From: Ignavibacteriaceae bacterium
Lineage (GTDB): Bacteria; Bacteroidota; Ignavibacteria; Ignavibacteriales; Ignavibacteriaceae
Assembly (NCBI GenBank): GCA_020848375.1
Contig: JADLAF010000058.1
Span: forward strand, 1 to 64,000
Reading direction: 5' to 3'
Length of the DNA: 64,000 nucleotides
Positions 1 to 8,323 of the stretch are shown here, in pieces. Positions within the stretch are counted from its first letter, which is position 1, and the number at the start of each line of letters is the position of its first letter. A program made the position numbers and the translations under genes. Under the pieces are notes generated by a model, which searched no databases, was not told where the DNA came from, and saw only the letters and a program-made list of their open reading frames with translations.

Positions 1-2
1 GC

Positions 3-362
3 GCACCCGGGGACTCAACGTATGCGGATTGGAGCGGAGCAGCTTATTTATTTCAACCAAACCTTGTTTCTGCTGAAGAAATACATGACGGCTCTGTCAA
101 AGAATTTGAACTTATGCAGAACTATCCGAATCCGTTTAATCCTACTACAGATATTATATTCACTTTGCCTTCCGGAGATAATGTCAGAATAGTTGTTTAT
201 GACCTGCTTGGTAAAGAAATAACTACTCTTGCTGAGGGTTACCTGCCCGCCGGAAGACATACAGTAAAATTTAATGCTTTTGGTTTAAGCAGTGGCATTT
301 ATTTTTATTCATTGCAGACAAAAGATTGCTTTAAAGTTAAAAAACTGACGGTGATGAAATGA
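3..362 (+). CDS. C-terminal fragment of a secreted protein with a T9SS type A sorting domain (5' end outside window)
   Basis: Frame is open from the window edge; MQNYPNPFNPTTDIIFTLP...VYDLLGKEITTLAEG...AGRHTVKFNAFGLSSGIYFYSLQT..KVKKLTVMK matches the T9SS C-terminal domain pattern. Confidence 0.9.
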   Translation, partial: APGDSTYADWSGAAYLFQPNLVSAEEIHDGSVKEFELMQNYPNPFNPTTDIIFTLPSGDNVRIVVYDLLGKEITTLAEGYLPAGRHTVKFNAFGLSSGIYFYSLQTKDCFKVKKLTVMK

Positions 363-679
363 GCAGCAACTTAGATAGTGCATATCTAATTGAGTACGGA
401 TTAGCATTTAGAATTGGTTTTGGGGTTCTTTTCTTCGACGGTTGCTCATAGGTCATCCCGACTCGTTAGGATTCACGGGTGTTTTGGCAACTTGGTTTTA
501 CGAAATTCTTCATTTTTCATTCTTCATTTTTTCAATTTTTCCTCCTCGGTTTCCAATCCAGATGCCAAAAAAACACCTAAAAGGAAGGGAAAAGAGGTCA
601 AAACGGGGGATTTTTTCAAAATTTCCAATTTGTAGTGACCATGAATATCCTTATCTTTAAAGTCCGAAAAAAATAAATC

Positions 680-765
680 GCCGGGGTGGCGGAATTGGTA
701 GACGCACAGGACTTAAAATCCTGAGGAAACTTGTTTCCGTGCCGGTTCGAGTCCGGCCCTCGGTA
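680..765 (+). tRNA. tRNA-Leu (anticodon TAA)
   Basis: gccgggg/cctcggt acceptor stem, long variable arm, anticodon loop CTTAAAA, T-arm GGTTCGAGTCC. Confidence 0.95.
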
Positions 766-799
766 CAATAATTTTATGACCCGGCGAATTTTTTAAGAT

Positions 800-876
800 G
801 GGCTTTTAGCTCAGTTGGTTAGAGCGTCTGCTTGACGTGCAGAAGGTCATAGGTTCGAATCCTATAGAGCCCACCA
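800..876 (+). tRNA. tRNA-Val (anticodon GAC), CCA encoded
   Basis: gggcttt/agagccc acceptor stem, anticodon loop TTGACGT, T-arm AGGTTCGAATCCT, 3' ACCA. Confidence 0.95.
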
Positions 877-919
877 TCTTACGGATAAAATATCCGATTT
901 TTTGTTTAACAGAGTTACA

Positions 920-2845
920 GTGAATATACAGGCAACGCTTCCGGACGGCAGTGTCCGGGTCTTCCCGAAAGGCATTGCTGCCTTAGAAATCGCAAAAGCC
1001 ATCTCTCACCGTCTGGCTGACGATGCGCTTGTTGCAGTGATTAATGGCGAACAGACGGAGCTCTATGCTCCGGTCGAATCAGACTGCTCTGTTAAATTTG
1101 TGACATTTGATCAGGCAGAAGGGAAGTATGTCTATTGGCATTCAACCTCTCACCTGATGGCTCATGCTATTCAGGATATTCATCCTGAAGCTAAGTTCGG
1201 TGTCGGACCTCCGGTTGACGGCGGATTTTACTATGACATTGATATCAACAAGAAGCTCACTGAAGATGATCTGAAGATCATTGAGGATCGGATGGCGGTT
1301 TTAGCCAAACAGGCAAATCCTTTTGTCCGGCAGGAGCTCAGCAAAGCTGAAGCGGTAGCATTTTTTGAGAAAAAGGGTGACCCTTATAAACTCGAAATCC
1401 TGAGTGAACTTGACGACACTGAAGAGACCATTAGTCTTTATCACGAGGGGGATTTTACCGATCTGTGCGTAGGGCGGCATCTTCCTGATACCGGCAAGAT
1501 TAAGTATTTTAAGATTCTGAGTGTTTCCGGTTCTTACTGGCGTGGTGACGAGAAGAATAAACAGCTTCAGAGGATTTACGGTGTTTCCTTTCCCAAGAAA
1601 AAGATGCTTGAAGATCATCTTGCATTTCTTGAGGAAGCAAAGAAGCGTGACCACAGAAAACTCGGCAAGCAGTTAGACCTTTTTTCCGTGCATGAAGAAG
1701 CCGGAGCAGGTCTTATCTACTGGCATCCGAAAGGTGCAAGAATCCGCCTTGAGGTCGAGGACTTCTGGCGCAAGTCACATCTTGACCACGGCTATCAGAT
1801 GCTTTACTCTCCCCACATGGGTAAGAGCTGGCTCTGGGAAACCAGCGGTCACCTGGGTTTTTACCGCGACAGTATGTACGCGGGTATGAAAGTTGACGAA
1901 ATGGACTATTACATCAAACCGATGAATTGTCCGTTTCATATCATGATATATAAAACGCAGCTTCGTTCCTATCGCGATCTTCCGTTGCGCTGGGCTGAGC
2001 TGGGTACCGTTTATCGCTACGAAAAGTCAGGTGTACTGCACGGGCTCTTACGGGTGCGCGGCTTTACGCAGGATGATGCTCATATCTTCTGTACTCTGGA
2101 TCAGGTTGAGCCGGAAGTTATTGAAGTGATCAGATTTGCCAAGTATATACTCGGCTCATTCGGTTTCACTGATCTCAGTTTTTATCTTTCAACCAAGCCG
2201 GAAAAAGCAGTCGGTGAAGATCATCTCTGGGAGAAGGCAACTGAGTCCCTCAAGATAGCAATGGAAAAAGAAGAAATTTCTTACGAAGTTGATGAAGGGG
2301 GCGGAGCATTTTACGGACCAAAGATTGATATCAAAATCAAGGATGCTCTCAACCGCGAGTGGCAGTTAAGCACCGTGCAGTTTGATTTTAATCTGCCCGA
2401 GCGCTTTGATATGAAATATATCGGAGAAGACGGCAAAGAACATCGTCCGTTCATGGTTCACAGAGCACTGCTCGGTTCTATTGAGCGCTTCTTCGGAATA
2501 CTTCTCGAGCACTATGCAGGAGATTTCCCGCTGTGGCTCGCACCGGTTCAGGCAGCAGTTATACCGGTATCACAGAACTTCATGGAGTATGCTGAGTCTG
2601 TGGCTGACCGGATGAGAAAATCCGGCATCAGGGTTGAACTTGATCACCGCAGCGAAAAAATCGGATATAAAATAAGAGACTGGGAACTGAAGAAAGCCCC
2701 GTATATGCTCATCGTGGGTGAGAAAGAACAGACGGCGGGAACAGTTTCCATAAGAAAAAGAAAGTCCGCAGAAACGGGCTCTGCAAATGTGGAAGAATTA
2801 GTTTCACAATTGCTTGAAGAAATTAACAACAAAACATTTCACTAA
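920..2845 (+). CDS. thrS: threonine--tRNA ligase
   Basis: TGS domain, HxxxH (HSTSHLMAHA), class II aaRS motifs (PMNCPFH, YRYEKSGVLHGLLRVRGFTQDDAHIF). Start probably GTG 920; the ORF track gives TTG 902. Confidence 0.97.
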   Translation: MNIQATLPDGSVRVFPKGIAALEIAKAISHRLADDALVAVINGEQTELYAPVESDCSVKFVTFDQAEGKYVYWHSTSHLMAHAIQDIHPEAKFGVGPPVDGGFYYDIDINKKLTEDDLKIIEDRMAVLAKQANPFVRQELSKAEAVAFFEKKGDPYKLEILSELDDTEETISLYHEGDFTDLCVGRHLPDTGKIKYFKILSVSGSYWRGDEKNKQLQRIYGVSFPKKKMLEDHLAFLEEAKKRDHRKLGKQLDLFSVHEEAGAGLIYWHPKGARIRLEVEDFWRKSHLDHGYQMLYSPHMGKSWLWETSGHLGFYRDSMYAGMKVDEMDYYIKPMNCPFHIMIYKTQLRSYRDLPLRWAELGTVYRYEKSGVLHGLLRVRGFTQDDAHIFCTLDQVEPEVIEVIRFAKYILGSFGFTDLSFYLSTKPEKAVGEDHLWEKATESLKIAMEKEEISYEVDEGGGAFYGPKIDIKIKDALNREWQLSTVQFDFNLPERFDMKYIGEDGKEHRPFMVHRALLGSIERFFGILLEHYAGDFPLWLAPVQAAVIPVSQNFMEYAESVADRMRKSGIRVELDHRSEKIGYKIRDWELKKAPYMLIVGEKEQTAGTVSIRKRKSAETGSANVEELVSQLLEEINNKTFH

Positions 2846-2860
2846 TAACGAGGTAATTCT

Positions 2861-3400
2861 ATCGCAGCCGAAGAAATCAGGATAAACGAAGAGATCACCG
2901 CAAGAACTGTGCGCGTGATTGATTCAGCAGGAGATCAGCTTGGAGTATTTTTAGTTGCAGATGCAATCCGGCTGGCAAGATCAAAAGAACTTGACCTGGT
3001 GGAAATTGCACCAAAAGCAGAACCGCCGGTTTGCAAAATTATTGATTTCGGCAAGTATAAATATGAAATGCAGAAGCGTGAAAAGACTCAGAAGAAGAAC
3101 CAGCATGTTTCTGTCATGAAAGAGATCAGGTTCCATCCGAACACTGACTCTCATGATTTTGAGTTTAAAACCAAACACGCAATCGGATTCCTTGAAGAAG
3201 GTAACAAAGTTAAAGCGGTGGTAGTATTCAAGGGAAGAGAAATGGCATATACCTCTCACGGTGAGGCCCTGCTTAATCAGTTTATCGAAAAAGTGAGTGA
3301 ATACTCAAAAGTTGAAAGTCCTCTCAAGATGGAAGGACGAAACATGAATGTAATTGTGGTCCCGCAAAAGGGCAAAAAGAAAAACATAATAAACAAATAG
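2861..3400 (+). CDS. infC: translation initiation factor IF-3, probable ATC start
   Basis: IF-3 sequence with N-terminal [28 protein letters not shown] readable only upstream of the GTG-called ORF (2909); GAGG Shine-Dalgarno at 2850-2853. Confidence 0.9.
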   Translation: MAAEEIRINEEITARTVRVIDSAGDQLGVFLVADAIRLARSKELDLVEIAPKAEPPVCKIIDFGKYKYEMQKREKTQKKNQHVSVMKEIRFHPNTDSHDFEFKTKHAIGFLEEGNKVKAVVVFKGREMAYTSHGEALLNQFIEKVSEYSKVESPLKMEGRNMNVIVVPQKGKKKNIINK

Positions 3401-3408
3401 GAATAACA

Positions 3409-3600
3409 ATGCCTAAAATGAAAAGTAACCGTGGAGCTTCTAAAACGTTCAGAAGAACTGCTTCCGGTCAGTTTAAGAGAAAAAAGGCGTATAAGAGCCA
3501 CATTCTCACCTCGAAGTCAACAAAGAGAAAAAGAAACTTGAGATCAAGTACTCTGGTTGATAAGACCAATTTGCAAAAAGTTCAGATAATGCTGCAATAA
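3409..3600 (+). CDS. rpmI: 50S ribosomal protein L35
   Basis: [33 protein letters not shown]; infC-rpmI-rplT order. Confidence 0.97.
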   Translation: MPKMKSNRGASKTFRRTASGQFKRKKAYKSHILTSKSTKRKRNLRSSTLVDKTNLQKVQIMLQ

Positions 3601-3615
3601 AGGAGAAAATAAAAA

Positions 3616-3963
3616 ATGCCAAGATCTAAAAATAAAGTTGCAGCCCACAGAAGAAGAAAACGCGTTCTTGAGAGAGCCAAGGGCTACTGGGGAACGAGAA
3701 AAAATGTCTGGACGGTTGCCAAAAACCATATTGAAAAAGGTTTAACTCACGCATTCAGAGACAGACGTCTTAAGAAAAGAGACTACCGCGGAATCTGGAT
3801 TATCAGAATCAACGCAGGTGCAAGACTGCATGGTCTCAGTTATTCAAGACTGATTCATGCACTTGACCAAAAGAGCGTAATGCTGAACAGAAAAGTTCTT
3901 GCTAAGCTGGCTGCCGAACATCCTGCAGTTTTTGCAGATGTTGTTTCTTATGTAAAAAGTTAA
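3616..3963 (+). CDS. rplT: 50S ribosomal protein L20
   Basis: MPRSKNKVAAHRRRKRVLERAKGYWGTRKNVWTVAKNHIEKGLTHAFRDRR. Confidence 0.98.
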   Translation: MPRSKNKVAAHRRRKRVLERAKGYWGTRKNVWTVAKNHIEKGLTHAFRDRRLKKRDYRGIWIIRINAGARLHGLSYSRLIHALDQKSVMLNRKVLAKLAAEHPAVFADVVSYVKS

Positions 3964-3974
3964 TCCATAGATAC

Positions 3975-4043
3975 ATGTTTCATTATCCTCTCTTCCTTAC
4001 CGGGAGGAGAGGGTATTTTGTTTTAAAGGGTTATGTCCGATGA
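3975..4043 (+). CDS. candidate pheST leader peptide MFHYPLFLTGRRGYFVLKGYVR
   Basis: 22-codon ORF between rplT and pheS with 3 Phe and 3 Tyr; its TGA overlaps the pheS ATG (ATGA); the terminator-like hairpin lies inside it. Confidence 0.35.
   Translation: MFHYPLFLTGRRGYFVLKGYVR
3984..4024 (+). terminator. intrinsic terminator or attenuator hairpin after rplT
   Basis: TATCCTCTCTTCC-ttacc-GGGAGGAGAGGGTA stem (with G-U pairs) followed by TTTTGTTTT. Confidence 0.75.
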
Positions 4044-5050
4044 AAGAAAAGATTGAAGAAATAAAAAAACGGGCTCAGGACGGGATGGGCAAAATCACCG
4101 ATCAGAAATCGCTTGAAGACTTCCGCATCGCGTTTTTGGGCAGGAATGGTGCCGTTTCCGGTTTATTCTCTGAACTAAAAAATGTTCCGAAAGAAGAAAA
4201 ACCGGCTGTTGGCAACCAGCTTAATCAGCTTCGTGATGAACTGAACGCCTCGTTTGCTTTAATGGCGGAGAAGTATGAAAGCAGCGGTGATGAACCCGTG
4301 GCACGCGTTGATCTTTCACTCCCCGGGCGCGCCCGCCTCATCGGAAGCCGTCATCTGGTTACGCAGACCATGGATGAAATTAAGGCGATATTTAAGCGGA
4401 TGGGGTTCTCGATATATACCGGCCCTGAAGTTGAATCAGACTATTACAATTTTGAAGCGCTGAACTTCCCGCCGAATCATCCTGCGCGTGATATGCAGGA
4501 TACATTTTTTATCAGCGATAACTTTGTGCTCCGCACCCACACTACTCCCGTGCAGATACGTATAATGGAATCAGGCCCGCCTCCGGTTCGTGCAATTATG
4601 CCGGGTAAGGTGTTCCGCAATGAGGACATTAACGCGCGCAGCCATTGCATCTTCCATCAGATAGACGGTATTGCGGTGGGGGATAACATTACCTTCATGG
4701 AATTAAAAAGCACACTGCTATCCTTCGCTAAAGAGTTTTACGGTAGCAATATCAAACACCGCTTCCGCGCCAGTTTCTTCCCTTTCACTGAACCAAGTGC
4801 AGAGCTTGATGTAACCTGCTTTATCTGCTGCGGCAAGGGATGCAGAATGTGCAAACACTCCGGCTGGCTTGAGATTCTCGGCTGCGGAATGGTTGACCCG
4901 AATGTATTTAAAAGTGTGGGCTATAATCCTGAAGAGATTACCGGTTATGCTTTTGGTATGGGGGTCGAAAGAATCGGCATTCTGAAATATGGTCTGCCTG
5001 ATATACGGCTCTATTTTGAAAATGATCTCAGATTTTTAAGGCAGTTTTAA
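4040..5050 (+). CDS. pheS: phenylalanine--tRNA ligase alpha subunit
   Basis: Motifs GSRHLVTQTMDEIKAIFKRMGF, FRNEDINARSHCIFHQIDG, AFGMGVERIGILKYGLPDIR. Confidence 0.97.
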   Translation: MKEKIEEIKKRAQDGMGKITDQKSLEDFRIAFLGRNGAVSGLFSELKNVPKEEKPAVGNQLNQLRDELNASFALMAEKYESSGDEPVARVDLSLPGRARLIGSRHLVTQTMDEIKAIFKRMGFSIYTGPEVESDYYNFEALNFPPNHPARDMQDTFFISDNFVLRTHTTPVQIRIMESGPPPVRAIMPGKVFRNEDINARSHCIFHQIDGIAVGDNITFMELKSTLLSFAKEFYGSNIKHRFRASFFPFTEPSAELDVTCFICCGKGCRMCKHSGWLEILGCGMVDPNVFKSVGYNPEEITGYAFGMGVERIGILKYGLPDIRLYFENDLRFLRQF

Positions 5051-5052
5051 TT

Positions 5053-7458
5053 ATGGTAATATCACTTAACTGGCTGAAAGAATATATATCACTTGAAGGC
5101 ATCAGCGCGGAGGTAATCTCTGAAAAGCTGACCAGCGCGGGGCTCGAAGTTGAAAAAATGACTGACCAGAGCGCAATATATAAAGGGTTTGTGGCTGCTC
5201 ACGTTCGCGAATGTATAAAACACCCTAATGCTGATAAGCTTTCACTATGTAAAGTGTGGGATGGTCAGAATGAGCTGAGTGTTGTCTGTGGCGCGCCAAA
5301 TGTAGCAGTAGGGCAGAAAGTGGTTCTGGCAACTATTGGAACAAATATACCGGGTAAGGATTTTATAATTAAGAAATCCAAAATTCGCGGCGCTGAGTCA
5401 GAGGGAATGCTCTGCTCAGAATCTGAGCTTGCGATCAGTGACAATCACGAAGGCATTATGGTGCTCGGGGAGTCAGCGGAGCCGGGGTCTGCTATATCTG
5501 ATCTGCTTGGGCTCAACGATGTGATCTTTGAAATAGGTATCACTCCTAACCGCCCGGATGCACTTTCTCATTTGGGTGTTGCCCGCGATTTGGCTGCAAT
5601 TTTCGGAAGAGAAGTAAAAAAACCTGCTCTCAAAAATCTTCCTGCATCCGGTGATATACATAAACTTGCCGCCGTTGAAATTGCGGATACTCAGGGGTGC
5701 CCGAGATATACCGCCAAAGTTGTGAAGAACGTAACCATCGGACCTTCGCCTGAGTGGCTGAAGAATAAAATTCAGTCAATCGGGCTGAGATCAATAAACA
5801 ACGTGGTTGATGTTACTAATTTCATTCTGCATGAGCTTGGTCAGCCGCTTCATGCATTTGATCTTGATACACTTGCCGGAAATAAAATTGTAGTTGATAA
5901 AGCCGGCGCGCTTAAAGAGTTCACCACACTCGACTCAAACAAACGGCAGATGAACCCTGATATACTGATGATTAATGATGGTGAAAAGGGGATTGCTATT
6001 GCAGGTATCATGGGAGGTGAGAACTCAGAAGTAACTGCCAAGACAAAAAATATATTGCTTGAGAGCGCATATTTTAATCCTTCCGTTATACGCAAGGGTG
6101 CAAAGTTTCTGCAGATGAGTTCAGATGCTTCATACCGATTTGAACGGGGGACTGACCCTCACATGACACCTTTTGCTGCAGAGCGCGCTGCCGAACTTAT
6201 TGCTGAAGTAGCCGGCGGAGCACTGATAGCCGGTACCATTGATATATATCCAGAGAAGATTGAGAAAAAAACCACTGAACTCCCTTACAGCAGAATTGAA
6301 CGGATACTCGGCTTTACCATCCCGAAAGAAAAAGTTATTCAGATACTAAAATCACTTGAGTTTGTAATCACGGATTCAACTGAAGAAAAGCTGATGCTGG
6401 AAATTCCAACCTTCCGTCCTGATGTCGAACGGGAAATAGATGTTATTGAGGAAGTGGTTCGCATATTTGGTTATGAAAATATTCCTGACAACCTCATCGT
6501 AAGTTACCCGGTTCATAACCGTGTTGACCAGACCGAGTTTGATGATCAGATTAAAACCGCTCTGACAGGACTGGGCTACTTTGAGGCAATTTCGCTGCCG
6601 ATGATTTCAGAGTGGGAGAGCAGTCTTTTTGGAAACCCTGTTAAGGTGAAAAATCCGCTGACGGTTGAAATGGAGTATCTTAGGACTTCTCTTATACCGG
6701 GTATGCTTCAGAATATTCGCAGGAACATTCACGCCGGAGAGAAGACCATCCGTCTGTTTGAGATAGGTAATGTCATGTCCAGAACCGGAGAGGGGGAAGT
6801 TTCGTGGAAAAACCTGCACGAAGAAACCCGATGTGTTTTAGTGCTCACCGGAGAGGCAGAAACCAAAGAATGGTACAGAGATGACAGAAAATATGACATT
6901 TTTGACCTTAAAGGCGATCTTGAGTCCCTTGCGGCTAAGTTTTCTATTGATTCTTTCACGATTGATTCCTATTATTCTACTGAGAAAAATATCTTTGGCA
7001 GTGTAACCGAACTTAAGAGCCGGGGGCAGGCGATTATAAACGGCGGCAGTGTCAGGAAAGATATTCTCAGGAAGTTTGATATTGATCAGCCGGTGTTTTG
7101 CGCTGAGTTTACCATCAGCAGTTTAGCTGAAGCGGTGAAGAAACGGGAAGGGTTCAGGCATCTGCCTAAGTTCCCCAAAGTCTTCCGGGACTTTGCTTTT
7201 ATCCTCGACTCAGAGGTTCAGTTCAACGAACTGGTAGCTTTTGTTGAGAAGAATCAAACTCCACTTCTCAGCTCTTTCAGATTATTTGATGTCTATGAAC
7301 ATAAAAGTCTGGGAGAGGGGAAAAAGAGCATGGCATTTTCGCTTGAGTTTTATAATGAGAACGCAACACTGACTGATGAAATAGTTGACAGAGAATTTAA
7401 TTCATTGATACAAAAAATTTCAAAAAAATTTAATGCTCAGTTGAGGGGCAGTAATTGA
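5053..7458 (+). CDS. pheT: phenylalanine--tRNA ligase beta subunit
   Basis: N-terminal EMAP/tRNA-binding domain, B3/B4, FDX-ACB; directly follows pheS. Confidence 0.97.
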   Translation: MVISLNWLKEYISLEGISAEVISEKLTSAGLEVEKMTDQSAIYKGFVAAHVRECIKHPNADKLSLCKVWDGQNELSVVCGAPNVAVGQKVVLATIGTNIPGKDFIIKKSKIRGAESEGMLCSESELAISDNHEGIMVLGESAEPGSAISDLLGLNDVIFEIGITPNRPDALSHLGVARDLAAIFGREVKKPALKNLPASGDIHKLAAVEIADTQGCPRYTAKVVKNVTIGPSPEWLKNKIQSIGLRSINNVVDVTNFILHELGQPLHAFDLDTLAGNKIVVDKAGALKEFTTLDSNKRQMNPDILMINDGEKGIAIAGIMGGENSEVTAKTKNILLESAYFNPSVIRKGAKFLQMSSDASYRFERGTDPHMTPFAAERAAELIAEVAGGALIAGTIDIYPEKIEKKTTELPYSRIERILGFTIPKEKVIQILKSLEFVITDSTEEKLMLEIPTFRPDVEREIDVIEEVVRIFGYENIPDNLIVSYPVHNRVDQTEFDDQIKTALTGLGYFEAISLPMISEWESSLFGNPVKVKNPLTVEMEYLRTSLIPGMLQNIRRNIHAGEKTIRLFEIGNVMSRTGEGEVSWKNLHEETRCVLVLTGEAETKEWYRDDRKYDIFDLKGDLESLAAKFSIDSFTIDSYYSTEKNIFGSVTELKSRGQAIINGGSVRKDILRKFDIDQPVFCAEFTISSLAEAVKKREGFRHLPKFPKVFRDFAFILDSEVQFNELVAFVEKNQTPLLSSFRLFDVYEHKSLGEGKKSMAFSLEFYNENATLTDEIVDREFNSLIQKISKKFNAQLRGSN

Positions 7459-7775
7459 CAGAACAGAACCGTTTTGAGCAATTGTTAAGTGAACTCGATT
7501 CACTTCAAAATCAGATTGAGAGATTTCTGGATACACAGGGACGTGTAACGGCAGAAAAATCTGAACTTGAACGGAAACTGGCTGAATCAAAAAAAGAGAA
7601 TGAATTTCTGAAATTTCAGATTGAAGTTAATCAGAAAGAGCTCGAGACACTCAGAACGCGGGTACTGCAAAGCCCCGGTATGAGTGACTCGGAAAAAGAG
7701 GAGCTCAAAGGCAGGATTGCTGAGGCAATCACTATAATAAACAACCGTTTAGCCGACGGAATAAAAGGCGAATAA
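7455..7775 (+). CDS. small coiled-coil protein of unknown function (overlaps pheT stop)
   Basis: Heptad-rich, charged sequence; TTG start overlapping pheT TGA; next gene is zapA. Confidence 0.75.
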   Translation: MTEQNRFEQLLSELDSLQNQIERFLDTQGRVTAEKSELERKLAESKKENEFLKFQIEVNQKELETLRTRVLQSPGMSDSEKEELKGRIAEAITIINNRLADGIKGE

Positions 7776-7792
7776 AAACGGATAAATGAATC

Positions 7793-8086
7793 GTGTCTGA
7801 AAAGAAGAAACTTAAAGTCAAGATCTTCGATAAAGAATATTCTCTCCTTGTTGATGACGAGGAGTTGGCAAAGGAACTGGCTGAATACGTAAACCGCGTT
7901 ATTGAAGAGACCAGGGAGGAGCTTCCTGATCATGCTGCGCAGACAGTTGCAATAATTGCATCATTAAATATTGCATACGACTTTTTCCTTGAAAAGAATA
8001 AGAGTAAAGAATACCTGATTCAGGCCTCTGATAAGGTAAAACGGCTAAAGTTTCTCCTCTCCCAGCCCGATTTATATAATCCATAA
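7793..8086 (+). CDS. zapA: cell division protein ZapA
   Basis: KLKVKIFDKEYSLLVDDEELAKELAEYVNRVIEE...VAIIASLNIAYDFF is ZapA-like; start GTG. Confidence 0.85.
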   Translation: MSEKKKLKVKIFDKEYSLLVDDEELAKELAEYVNRVIEETREELPDHAAQTVAIIASLNIAYDFFLEKNKSKEYLIQASDKVKRLKFLLSQPDLYNP

Positions 8087-8093
8087 GATCATT

Positions 8094-8296
8094 GCGCCTC
8101 GCCGGTCGTGAAAAAACAAAAAGAACTAACTTTGTTCACTACGGGTTGTTGGCTCACGACGCTGAATACAGGCCTTAATCCGGCTAGCCGGATCCGCCCT
8201 GCAAAGGGTAACATTGGAAGTACGATGCTTCGGGCAACTTCCCTCACTATCTGACCACGGGTTCTTTCCCTGTTAGAATAGTGGCCGGCGCGGCGA
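8094..8296 (+). ncRNA. structured ncRNA, candidate 6S RNA (ssrS)
   Basis: Termini pair over about 200 nt: 8095-8105 CGCCTCGCCGG with 8285-8295 CCGGCGCGGCG (10/11 bp). Internal hairpins at 8178-8193, 8197-8208 and 8216-8242. Located downstream of zapA, as ssrS is in many bacteria. Confidence 0.55.
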
Positions 8297-8323
8297 CTTA
8301 TTATCGGAACTACCGGAGAATGT

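Noticed and set aside
505-532. Two tandem copies of ATTCTTCATTTTTC/T in the intergenic region
   Set aside because: Only two short AT-rich copies; no evidence of function or of a larger repeat array.
414-660. Two overlapping short ORFs (73 and 72 aa) after the T9SS protein
   Set aside because: Low-complexity Phe/Ser-rich translations, overlapping frames, no recognisable domain or clear Shine-Dalgarno; probably non-coding.
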